From Pseudomonas sp. N3-W (lineage in GTDB: Bacteria > Pseudomonadota > Gammaproteobacteria > Pseudomonadales > Pseudomonadaceae), in the NCBI RefSeq assembly GCF_024970185.1, contig NZ_CP103965.1:2972001-3036000 (forward strand): a DNA stretch of 64,000 nt, given 5' to 3'. Positions 17,996 to 26,597 of the stretch are shown here, piece after piece. A model generated the notes under the pieces. The model was not told the DNA's origin. It worked only from the letters and a program-made list of their open reading frames with translations, and searched no databases. Position 1 is the first letter of the stretch; each line of letters opens with the position of its first letter. The position numbers and the translations under genes are program-made.

Positions 17996-19956
17996 TGGGA
18001 CCCTGACCAATAAACCGTGGCGAGGGAGCTTGCTCCCGCTGGGCTGCGAAGCGGCCCCAATCCATACACTGCGGTGGTTCAGGAAAATCACTGCGCCGGG
18101 TTTCAGGGCTGCTTCGCAGCCCAGCGGGAGCAAGCTCCCTCGCCACAGGGTTGTTGTATGTGCGCGTCAACGGCGTGCTGTCGATGTTGGCCGGTTATGA
18201 CTACATGCACCATTGTGCAACCCTGGCCAATAAACCGTGGCGAGGAAACGTGGAACCCTGGCAAATAAACCGTGGCGAGGGAGCTTGCTCCCGCTGGGCT
18301 GCGAAGCGGCCCCAGTCCAAACACTGCGGTGGTTCAGGAAAATCACTGCGCCGGGTTTCAGGGCTGCTTCGCAGCCCAGCGGGAGCAAGCTCCCTCGCCA
18401 CAGGGTTATTGTACGTGCGCGTCAACGGCGTGCTGCCGATGCCGGCCGGTTATGACTACATGCACCATTGTGCAACCCTGACCAATAAACCGTGGCGAGG
18501 AAGCTTGCTCCCGCTGGGCTGCGAAGCGGCCCCAATCCATACACTGCGGTGGCTCAGGAAATCACTGCGCCGGGTTTCAGGGCTGCTTCGCCGCCCAGCG
18601 GGAGCAAGCTCCCTCGCCACAGGGTTGTTGTGCATGCGCGTCAACGGTGTGCTGCCGATGTTGGCCGGTTATGACTACATGCACCATTGTGGGACCCTGG
18701 CAAATAAACCGTGGCGAGGGAGCTTGCTCCCGCTGGGCTGCGAAGCGGCCCCAATCCATACACTGCGGTGGCTCAGGAAAATCACTGCGCCGGGTTTCAG
18801 GGCTGCTTCGCCGCCCAGCGGGAGCAAGCTCCCTCGCCACAGGGTTGTTGTACGTGCGCGTCAACGGCGTGCTGCCGATGCCGGCCGGTTATGACTACAT
18901 GCACCATTGTGGGACCCTGGCCAATAAACCGTGGCGAGGGAGCTTGCTCCCGCTGGGCTGCGAAGCGGCCCCAATCCAAACACTGCGGTGGTTCAGGAAA
19001 ATCACTGCGCCGGGTTTCAGGGCTGCTTCGCAGCCCAGCGGGAGCAAGCTCCCTCGCCACAGGGTTGTTGTGCGTGCGCGTCAACGGTGTGCTGCCGATG
19101 CCGGCTGGTTATGACTACATGCACCATTGGGGGACCCTGGCCAATAAACCGTGGCGAGGAAGCTTGCTCCCTCGCCACAGGGTTGTTGTGCGTGCGCGTC
19201 AACGGCGTGCTGCCGATGCCGGCTGGTTATGACTACATGCACCATTGTGGGACCCTGACCAATAAACCGTGGCGAGGGAGCTTGCTCCCGCTGGGCTGCG
19301 AAGCGGCCCCAGTCCAAACACTGCGGTGGCTCAGGAAAATCACTGCGCCGGGTTTCAGGGCTGCTTCGCCGCCCAGCGGGAGCAAGCTCCCTCGCCACAG
19401 GGTTGTTGTACGTGCGCGTCAACGGCGTGCTGCCGATGCCGGCTGGTTATGACTACATGCACCATTGTGGAACCCTGGCAAATAAACCGTGGCGAGGAAG
19501 CTTGCTCCCGCTGGGCTGCGAAGCGGCCCCAATCCATACACTGCGGTGGCTCAGGAAATCACTGCGCCGGGTTTCAGGGCTGCTTCGCCGCCCAGCGGGA
19601 GCAAGCTCCCTCGCCACAGGGTTGTTGTATGTGCGCGTCAACGGCGTGCTGTCGATGTTGGCCGGTTATGACTACATGCACCATTGTGCAACCCTGGCCA
19701 ATAAACCGTGGCGAGGAAACGTGGAACCCTGGCAAGTAAACCGTGGCGAGGGAGCTTGCTCCCGCTGGGCTGCGAAGCGGCCCCAATCCATACACTGCGG
19801 TGGCTCAGGAAATCACTGCGCCGGGTTTCAGGGCTGCTTCGCAGCCCAGCGGGAGCAAGCTCCCTCGCCACAGGGTTGTTGTGCGTGCGCGTCAACGGCG
19901 TGCTGCCGATGCCGGCCGGTTATGACTACATGCACCATTGTGGGACCCTCGCCACA
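17996..19956. repeat. Array 3: tandem 220-bp units of REPIN plus a captured sulfatase gene fragment
   Basis: GTGG-arm starts lie near 18017, 18237, 18272, 18492, 18711, 18931, 19151, 19269, 19489, 19708 and 19743. The dominant step is 219-220 bp, with one 118-bp deleted unit and two 35-bp mini-units. Each full unit has REP arm GTGGCGAGGGAGCTTGCTCCC, ~70 bp of centre and the inverse arm. Next comes ~56 bp nearly identical to sulfatase codons (17804-17859), and then ACCCTGNCCAATAAACC, which also occurs once right behind the sulfatase stop. The array ends 3 bp before the stop of the leftward CoA-transferase gene. Frames running through it are repeat artefacts, not genes. Confidence 0.96.
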
Positions 19957-19959
19957 GGG

Positions 19960-21093
19960 TTATTGGCTGGCGTTCAGCAGCCGTTCGATCCGCAGTTCAC
20001 TCAAGCCAGCCTTGCGCAGGATTTCTGCGGTGTGTTCACCACGCTTGGGTATCGCGCCGACCGCCGACGGCGAGGCGGAAAACCGGGGTGCCGGCGCCGC
20101 TTGCAAGACACCGTCAGTGCGCGAATACACGCCACGCTCGGCCATGTGTGGATGCAGCAGCGCTTCGGCCGGTGTCAGCACCGGGGCGAAGCACGCGTCG
20201 CTGCCTTCCAGCAGGTCCACCCAGTGCTGGCGCGGCTGGCTGGCGAATACGGCGGCCAGGCGCTGCTGCAACTGACCCCATAAACGCGAATCGTAGGGCC
20301 GCTTGAAGTCCGGGTCGTCGCCGAGCCCGAGCGTGTGGAACAGCAGGGCATTGAAGTGTGGTTCCAGCGCCTGCACGCTGACAAACAACCCGTCGGCACA
20401 GGCATAGGTGCGGGCCCAGTGGGCGCCATCAAGCAGGCCGCAACCGCGCTCCAGCGGCTGTTGGCCGGCGGCGTGCACCGACAACAGCAGGTTCATCAGG
20501 TTGGCACTGCCATCGACAATCGCGGCGTCCACCACTTGCCCGACACCGCTGGTGCCGGCATGGAGAATCCCCGCCACAATCCCCAGCGCCAGGTACAGCG
20601 CACCGCCCCCCAGATCGCCCACCAGCGTTGGTGGCGCCATCGGTGGCTGACCGGCTTCACCGCTGAACCACAAGGCCCCGGAGAGCGCGATGTAATTGAG
20701 GTCGTGACCCGCCGCCTGCGCCAGTGGACCTTGCTGCCCCCAGCCGGTCATGCGCCCGTAGACCAGCCCCGGATTGCGCGCCAGACACACCTCGGGGCCC
20801 AGCCCCAGGCGTTCCATGACGCCGGGGCGCATGCCTTCGATCAACGCGTCGGAGCCCTCGATCAGGCGCAACACGGCTTCAATCGCTTCGGGGTCTTTAA
20901 GGTCCAGGGCAATCGATTTCTTGCCGCGATTGATGATCGCGTGCGGCCCCAGGTCGAGCATGTCGGCGCCCTTGTGGCCGACACGTTCCACTAGAATCAC
21001 CTCGGCGCCCATGTCCGCCAGCAACATGCCGCAAAACGGCCCCGGTCCGATGCCGGCAATTTCCACGATCCGAACGCCGTCCAATACACCCAT
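19960..21093 (-). CDS. CaiB/BaiF family III CoA-transferase, probable 2-methylacyl-CoA racemase
   Basis: The ATG at 21093 has AGGGAG seven nt upstream; an alternative start nine codons earlier has none. The 377-residue protein resembles alpha-methylacyl-CoA racemases: DGVRIVEIAGIGPGPFCGMLLADMGAEVI, NRGKKSIALDLK, GRMTGWGQQGPLAQAAGHDLNY with His130, and PTLVGDLGGGALYLALGI with Asp160. These fit the catalytic His/Asp pair of the M. tuberculosis racemase MCR. The enzyme would equilibrate (R)- and (S)-2-methylacyl-CoA so that beta-oxidation of branched chains can proceed. A simple CoA transferase is the alternative. The stop codon abuts array 3. Confidence 0.85.
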   Translation of the reverse strand: MGVLDGVRIVEIAGIGPGPFCGMLLADMGAEVILVERVGHKGADMLDLGPHAIINRGKKSIALDLKDPEAIEAVLRLIEGSDALIEGMRPGVMERLGLGPEVCLARNPGLVYGRMTGWGQQGPLAQAAGHDLNYIALSGALWFSGEAGQPPMAPPTLVGDLGGGALYLALGIVAGILHAGTSGVGQVVDAAIVDGSANLMNLLLSVHAAGQQPLERGCGLLDGAHWARTYACADGLFVSVQALEPHFNALLFHTLGLGDDPDFKRPYDSRLWGQLQQRLAAVFASQPRQHWVDLLEGSDACFAPVLTPAEALLHPHMAERGVYSRTDGVLQAAPAPRFSASPSAVGAIPKRGEHTAEILRKAGLSELRIERLLNASQ

Positions 21094-21189
21094 GCGAGTA
21101 CTCCCTTGGCTGAAAAACAATGAAGGGGTTCATTGTCCATGGGCGGTGAGGGCGGGCAGGTCATTGCGGGTTGAACACTGATCCGCAGG

Positions 21190-21271
21190 ATGTTGCTTGC
21201 GAAGATGGAGTGTCAGTTATCACCGGTGGTGAATGTTGAACCGCTTTCGCGAGCAGGCTCGCGCCCACATT
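21190..21271. repeat. Degenerate REPIN upstream of the racemase gene
   Basis: TGCTTGCGAAGATGG and CCGCTTTCGCGAGCAGGCTCGCGCCCACA form imperfectly inverted REP arms around GTGTCAG…TGAATG, as in the REPIN at 55.4 kb. It is a single copy in the 231-bp gap between two leftward genes. Confidence 0.7.
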
Positions 21272-21324
21272 GGATCTATGGTGTTCACATGATGTGTGTC
21301 CGCTGAAGATCGGGAGGCACAGCC

Positions 21325-21675
21325 TCAGCGGCGCAGCAGCAGGACAGTCATCACGCCATGAAACACCACCGCTGGCCACAGCAATAACCCGCTGCTGACG
21401 AACACCCCGATGTAGGCCAGGTACAACGCAATCGCGCCGTTGTAGACCTGCATCGAGCGCAGCGCTGCGACGGTCGCCGGGCTCGGCCAGCAGGCAACGC
21501 CCAGGGCAATCAGGGCAATCCCGAAAAACCGTGCAAACAGGTTGGTGACCTCGGTCCCGGCAATGCCCAGCAAGACACTGCTGACAACGCCGGGGGCAAG
21601 CAGCAAGCCGAACCCGGTCGCCAGTTCGACGACCGCGGCAACCATCAGCAGCTTAGGCGGGGTGATGAGTTTCAT
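21325..21675 (-). CDS. Small four-helix membrane protein of unknown function
   Basis: Starting at the ATG 21675, behind AGGGA, the 116-residue product is almost entirely hydrophobic. Four probable helices are visible: LLMVAAVVELATGFGLLLAP, FFGIALIALGVACW, AIALYLAYIGVF and LLWPAVVFHGVMTVLLL. Its start overlaps the 3' end of the GMC oxidoreductase gene by 23 bp, suggesting translational coupling. No family or catalytic residue is recognised. Membrane support for the alcohol oxidation system is only a guess from location. Confidence 0.75.
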   Translation of the reverse strand: MKLITPPKLLMVAAVVELATGFGLLLAPGVVSSVLLGIAGTEVTNLFARFFGIALIALGVACWPSPATVAALRSMQVYNGAIALYLAYIGVFVSSGLLLWPAVVFHGVMTVLLLRR

Positions 21676-23296
21676 GGCGGTCCCTGGCAAGTGTGGTTTC
21701 ACGATCCTGACGGATAAAACCGGCGGCTTGTTCGCCGATCATCACGGTCGCGGCGGTTGTACTGCATCCAATGATAGTCGGCATGATCGAGGCGTCGACC
21801 ACGCGCAGGCCTTCGAGGCCGTGCACCTTCAGTCGCGCGTCGACGACCGCCATGGCGTCGTTGCCCATTTTGCAGGTGCCTACCGGGTGGTAGAGCGTGT
21901 CGGAGCGGTTGCGCAGCACCTGCTCGATCTCGGCGTCGGTGTTCATCGGCGTATCGATCACGCTTTGCGGGTTGAACGCCTTGAACGCCGGGGTCGCCAT
22001 CAGCTTCTCGATGACTCGGTAGCCTTTGATCAGCGTGCTGATGTCGTCGCGATGGGTCAGGAACGCCGGGTCGATCAGCGGTGGCACCCGCGGATCGGCG
22101 CTCGCCAGCGTCAGTTGGCCGATGCTCTTGGGGTGCAGCAGACAGGCATGCACGCTCAAGCCATGGCCGCGATACAGCGTGCGGCCATGGTCGGCGAACA
22201 TGGCGATGGTCAGCGCCAGTTCGATGTCGGCCTGAGCCAGCTCCGGTGCGGTTTTGACGAAGGCGCAGGCCTCGGCGAAATTGGTGGTCAACGGACCGCT
22301 GCGCTTGCGCCAGTAGCGGATCGCCGCCTTGGTCATGTCCCAGACGCCGGCCAGTGACAGGCCGATCAACTGGCGGGATTTGACCCGGTAGGAATGCACG
22401 TAGTCGATATGATCCACCAGGTTCTGGCCGACACCGGGGAGTTCGTGCACCACCGGGATGTCGAACGCGAGCAATTGATCCTTGGGGCCGACGCCGGACA
22501 GCATCAGCAGGTGCGGGGAGTTGAAGGCGCCGGAGCTCAGGATCAGTTCATGCCGGGCGTACAAGGTGCGCGTGACGCCGTTCTGCATGAACTCGACACC
22601 GACCGCACGCTTGCCATCGAACAGAATACGCGTGGCGTGGGCGTGGGTTTCGACGGTCAGGTTCGGTCGGTGGCGGTTGGGCGTGAGATAGGCTTTGGCG
22701 GCGCTGCAACGCTGTCCGTCCTTCTGCATGACCTGCACCCGGCCAAAGCCTTCCATGGTCGCGCCGTTCTGATCGGGGCACGCCGGGTAGCCGGCCTCAA
22801 TACCGGCCTCGACAAACGTTTCGCCGAACGGGTTGGGCGAGGAGTGGAAGCGCACGTTGAGCGGGCCGTCCTGACCGTGCAGCGGGTCCTTGAAGTATTC
22901 GTTGTGCTCGGCGCGCTTGAACAGCGGCAGCACCTCATCATAGCGCCAGCCCGGATTGCCCAGCTCGGCCCAGCGGTCGAAATCCAGCGGATGGCCGCGA
23001 TGGTAGGCCATGGCGTTGATCGAGGAGCTGCCGCCCAGGGTCTTGCCCCGTGGCTGATAACCGATCCGGCCGTTCAACCCTGACTGTGGCACGGTCTGAA
23101 ACTGCCAGTTGTTGATCGACGTCGGCACCATGGCCGCGACGCCGGCCGGCATGTGCACCAGCGGGTGGGTGTCCGGGCCGCCGGCTTCCAGCAGGCAGAC
23201 AGAGACGTCGCTGTCCTCGGACAAGCGGCTGGCGACGACACAGCCGGCCGCGCCGGCGCCAATCACGAGGTAATCGAACTCTGCGTTCTGGTTCAT
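21653..23296 (-). CDS. GMC-family FAD-dependent alcohol dehydrogenase
   Basis: The 547-residue protein has the FAD motif DYLVIGAGAAGCVVASRLSE near residue 8, RGKTLGGSSSINAMAYHRG, LILSSGAFNSPHLLMLSGVG and the C-terminal ALCOHOL-type region LYHPVGTCKMGNDAMAVVDARLKVHGLEGLRVVDASIMP. It resembles choline dehydrogenase/AlkJ-type enzymes that pass electrons to the respiratory chain. The segment where a second catalytic Asn or His is usual (SGNTNAPT in choline dehydrogenases) reads GCSTTAAT here. It probably oxidises the alcohol freed by the sulfatases. It is divergent from the AraC-type regulator, 210 bp apart. Confidence 0.88.
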   Translation of the reverse strand: MNQNAEFDYLVIGAGAAGCVVASRLSEDSDVSVCLLEAGGPDTHPLVHMPAGVAAMVPTSINNWQFQTVPQSGLNGRIGYQPRGKTLGGSSSINAMAYHRGHPLDFDRWAELGNPGWRYDEVLPLFKRAEHNEYFKDPLHGQDGPLNVRFHSSPNPFGETFVEAGIEAGYPACPDQNGATMEGFGRVQVMQKDGQRCSAAKAYLTPNRHRPNLTVETHAHATRILFDGKRAVGVEFMQNGVTRTLYARHELILSSGAFNSPHLLMLSGVGPKDQLLAFDIPVVHELPGVGQNLVDHIDYVHSYRVKSRQLIGLSLAGVWDMTKAAIRYWRKRSGPLTTNFAEACAFVKTAPELAQADIELALTIAMFADHGRTLYRGHGLSVHACLLHPKSIGQLTLASADPRVPPLIDPAFLTHRDDISTLIKGYRVIEKLMATPAFKAFNPQSVIDTPMNTDAEIEQVLRNRSDTLYHPVGTCKMGNDAMAVVDARLKVHGLEGLRVVDASIMPTIIGCSTTAATVMIGEQAAGFIRQDRETTLARDRHETHHPA

Positions 23297-23506
23297 GCGT
23301 TTGTTCTCTTTATTCGATGCATAACGTCAACGCATTGTGCGGACACGGCGGGGGCGGCACTGGTCAATTGAATGAATTCACCGGTCAGCAGCGCAGGTGA
23401 CTAACACGCCAAGCATCGGGAGATCCCGCACAGCGGCTCGAGGAGTCATTGACCAACCCTCATCCGGGAGCGAGTATCGATTTTCGCAATTCCAGCAGGC
23501 AGGTCC

Positions 23507-24556
23507 ATGTCAGGTTCGAAAATCGATACGCCGGGCACCGACCTGTCGTTGCGTGAAGAAGCATTGCAGCCCACCACCATTGGCAGCTACACCGTGGCCA
23601 TTGGGCGGGCGCTGGATGCCAGTGGGGTCGACAGCAAGCGGATTTTTACCGCTATCGGTATTCCGCTGGACGTCGCGACCGACCCGATGACCCGCCAGCC
23701 GGCGTCAACCATGACGCGCCTGTATCGCGCCTGTGTCGAGGTGACCAACAACCCGTATTTCGGCCTGACCGTGGCCAAACACATTCACCTGACGCACTTG
23801 CATGCGCTGGGCTATTCACTGGCCGCCAGCGGCACCCTGATGGATTTTTGCCGCCGTCTGGAGCGCTACTTTCGCCTGGTCTCCCAGGTCGCCAAGGTCA
23901 ATCTGACCCAGGTGGACGGGCAAGTGATGATGCGTTTCGATCACCTGGTCGAACTCAGCAGCGAGACAGAAGATGCGTTTTTCGGCTTTCTGATCCGCAC
24001 CATGCGCCTGCTCTACAAGCAGGAATTCAAGCCGCTGCGCGTGGAATTCTGTCGCTCGATGCCGCACGAAGGCGCCGGGCCGTATGAGACGCTGTTCAGG
24101 GTGCCGGTGTTATTCAACCAGACGAGCAGCCTGCTGGTGTTCGACCAGGCCGATATGGTGCAGGCACTCAGCGGGTCCTGTCCCGAACTGGCGCAGGTCA
24201 ATGACAACATCGTCATCAGCTACCTGGCTCGACTGGACAAAAGTGACGTGATAACCGGCGTCACGCAGAAGATCATCGAGTTTCTCCCGGACGGCGATTG
24301 CACCCGCGACAAGGTCGCCAGTGCCTTGCACATGAGCCCGACCAAGCTGCAACTCAAGCTGTCCCAGCGCGGCACCCACTTCCAGCAACTGCTCGATGAC
24401 ACGCGCAAGGAACTGGCGTGCAGCTACCTGCGCCAGGCGTCGCGGCCCGTCACCGAAATCACTTTTCTGCTGGGTTTCAGCGACACCAGCAACTTCACCC
24501 GCGCCTTCAAACGCTGGACCGGCCTGTCGCCGACGGATTTCCGCCAGCAGCCCTGA
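23507..24556 (+). CDS. AraC-family transcriptional regulator
   Basis: The 349-residue protein has a large N-terminal ligand domain of the type annotated as arabinose-binding AraC (PF12625-like; TRLYRACVEVTNNPYFGLTVAKHI, LGYSLAASGTLMDFCRRLERYFRLV). Its C-terminal AraC double helix-turn-helix includes DKVASALHMSPTKLQLKL and the signature VTEITFLLGFSDTSNFTRAFKRWTG, ending in SPTDFR. Such regulators often activate catabolic operons in response to fatty or aromatic substrates. It sits divergently from the GMC gene and 209 bp before the DUF1302 gene, so both promoters are natural targets; no operator could be defined. Confidence 0.9.
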   Translation: MSGSKIDTPGTDLSLREEALQPTTIGSYTVAIGRALDASGVDSKRIFTAIGIPLDVATDPMTRQPASTMTRLYRACVEVTNNPYFGLTVAKHIHLTHLHALGYSLAASGTLMDFCRRLERYFRLVSQVAKVNLTQVDGQVMMRFDHLVELSSETEDAFFGFLIRTMRLLYKQEFKPLRVEFCRSMPHEGAGPYETLFRVPVLFNQTSSLLVFDQADMVQALSGSCPELAQVNDNIVISYLARLDKSDVITGVTQKIIEFLPDGDCTRDKVASALHMSPTKLQLKLSQRGTHFQQLLDDTRKELACSYLRQASRPVTEITFLLGFSDTSNFTRAFKRWTGLSPTDFRQQP

Positions 24557-24765
24557 ATAGCCTGTGACCAGGGCGCAACTCCCCCCTGCACCGAGCGTGT
24601 ATTCACCTCTCCTATCGCACTGACCAACGATTTGGCCCAATTGACCGGCACCCCTGTGCCTGCTCGCGATACAACAATCTCGACCGATCCGGCCCGCGCT
24701 CACTGTCGCTGAGCAACGTGCCGGCCAGTCGCATTTTCTTGAATCAGAGAAGGCGAGCTCCCTAG

Positions 24766-26565
24766 ATGAATAACAACAATAAGATCTGCCATCCCCATCT
24801 GCGACGTGGCCTCCTGGCGTCGGCTGTTCTCGCCGGCCTGGGCATGAGCCCCGTCTACGCGTTTGAATTCAATACTGGTAACGATGACTTGTCGGTGCGT
24901 TTCGACAACACCCTCAAGCTCAACTACGCCGAACGGGTCGAGGGTGCGAACAGCAAGCTGGCCAATACATGGAACAGTAACGACGGCGACCGTAATTTTT
25001 CCGCCGGCAGCCCGGTCTCCGAGCGCATCGATGTGCTGTCGGAACTGGACGTGGTGTTCAAGCAGAACATGGGTTTTCGGGTCAGCGCCAACAGCTGGTA
25101 CGACCATGCCTATGACGATGTCGGCAGCAACAACCCGTCCACCAACCAACTGAACAACGGCAAGCCGGACGCCAACCGCCAGAGCGGCTATGTCGACCGC
25201 TACTACAACGGGCCGTCCGCGCAGTTTCTCGACGCCTTTGTGTTCGGCAGCACCGAGATCGGCGACGAAGCATTGCTCAGCGGCAAGCTCGGCCAACATA
25301 ACGTGTATTGGGGCGAGAGCATTCTGGCCGTTGCCCACGGCATCAGTTACGGACAGTCGGCGCTTGACCTGACCAAGGCCTACACCGTGCCCGGCACTGA
25401 AGCCAAGGAACTGTTCATCCCGCGTAAACAGCTGTCCACCAGCCTGACGATCAACCCGGAACTGACCCTGGCCGCGCAGTACTTTTTCGGTTGGGACGCA
25501 TCGCGAATTCCGGAATCGGGCACCTTTCTGGGCTTCAACGACGGGATTCAGAACGGCGGGCATGATCTGTCGCTGATCGGCGGCGCCAACCCGTTGTATG
25601 GCACGCCGGGGCCGCTGGGGGCGAATCAGTTTTTGCGCCTGGACAACGGCCATACGTTCACGCCCAACCAAAGCGGCGACTTCGGCTTGATGGCCAAGTG
25701 GAGCCCGGCATGGCTGGACGGCACGTTGGGCCTGTACTACCGCAAGACCTCCGACACGCTGCCCAACATTGTGCTGCAACCCGTGCCCGTGGGCGTTCCA
25801 CAGCTGATCTCGGGCAACGCCGGCAGTTACAACCAGTTCTACGTCGATGACATCGATATCTATGGCTTGAGCCTGGCGAAAAACATTGCCGGCATCAGCT
25901 TCGGCCTGGACCTGAACTATCGCCACAACATGCCGTTGTCCAGCGTGCCGGCCACGGTCAATCCGTCGGCCGCAGCGGCGGGGCAACCGGGTGTCATCAG
26001 CAGTTTCAACGGTGAAAACGGCGTGGCTCGCGGCAATACCGTACACGCGGTGCTCAACGGCTTGACCACCTTCGGCCCGACCCCTGTCTGGGACACCGCG
26101 CCGCTGTTGGTCGAGGTGGCGTACAGCCGCTGGCTGGACGTGACTGAAAACCAGCAGCTGTTCAAGGGCAACGACTGGTACACCGGCATCGATAAAGTCA
26201 CCAAAGACAACTACATCATGGGGATGAACTTCACCCCGACCTGGTATCAGGTGTTCCCCGGCATCGATATGTACCTGCCGCTGAGCTACAACGTCGGCCT
26301 TGCCGGTCAGTCTTCTGTGCAATTGGGCGGCAACAAAGGCACCGGCAGCTACTCGGTGGGTGTCGGCATGGACGTGCGGACCCAGTACCGCTTCGATCTC
26401 AAGTACGTCGACAATTTCGGCGAATTCGACACCTGCGACGCGCCGAATCAAGGCGCCATCGCCGGCAGCAAGTGCGTTGTCGGTCAGGCCACCTCGTTTG
26501 CCGGTATCCCGGCGCAGTTGAAGGATCGCGGCATGGTCGCGCTCACTTTCAAAACCACCCTTTGA
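24766..26565 (+). CDS. DUF1302-family outer-envelope protein
   Basis: The 599-residue product has a signal sequence (residues about 10-27, ending PVYAFEFN). The mature region is rich in Gly, Asn and Tyr with alternating strands (VRFDNTLKLNYAERVEG, FRVSANSWYDHAYDDVG, LLSGKLGQHNVYWGE, FGLMAKWSPAWLDGTLGLYYRKTSDTLP) and ends in TFKTTL, suggesting a beta-barrel-like outer-membrane protein. DUF1302 and DUF1329 genes are commonly neighbours in Pseudomonas and steroid- or lipid-degrading bacteria, but no biochemical role is established. It begins a four-gene rightward set. Export or uptake of hydrophobic compounds with the MMPL transporter is inferred. Confidence 0.88.
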   Translation: MNNNNKICHPHLRRGLLASAVLAGLGMSPVYAFEFNTGNDDLSVRFDNTLKLNYAERVEGANSKLANTWNSNDGDRNFSAGSPVSERIDVLSELDVVFKQNMGFRVSANSWYDHAYDDVGSNNPSTNQLNNGKPDANRQSGYVDRYYNGPSAQFLDAFVFGSTEIGDEALLSGKLGQHNVYWGESILAVAHGISYGQSALDLTKAYTVPGTEAKELFIPRKQLSTSLTINPELTLAAQYFFGWDASRIPESGTFLGFNDGIQNGGHDLSLIGGANPLYGTPGPLGANQFLRLDNGHTFTPNQSGDFGLMAKWSPAWLDGTLGLYYRKTSDTLPNIVLQPVPVGVPQLISGNAGSYNQFYVDDIDIYGLSLAKNIAGISFGLDLNYRHNMPLSSVPATVNPSAAAAGQPGVISSFNGENGVARGNTVHAVLNGLTTFGPTPVWDTAPLLVEVAYSRWLDVTENQQLFKGNDWYTGIDKVTKDNYIMGMNFTPTWYQVFPGIDMYLPLSYNVGLAGQSSVQLGGNKGTGSYSVGVGMDVRTQYRFDLKYVDNFGEFDTCDAPNQGAIAGSKCVVGQATSFAGIPAQLKDRGMVALTFKTTL

Positions 26566-26597
26566 TCCCGGCGCCGTGCGTTGACAGGAGACACCCG

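Noticed and set aside
18151..20275. Open frames of 150-290 codons running through array 3
   Set aside because: They arise because the 220-bp unit steps the frame and lacks stops in some phases; sequence is REPIN translation (WRGSLLPLGCEA…) repeated.
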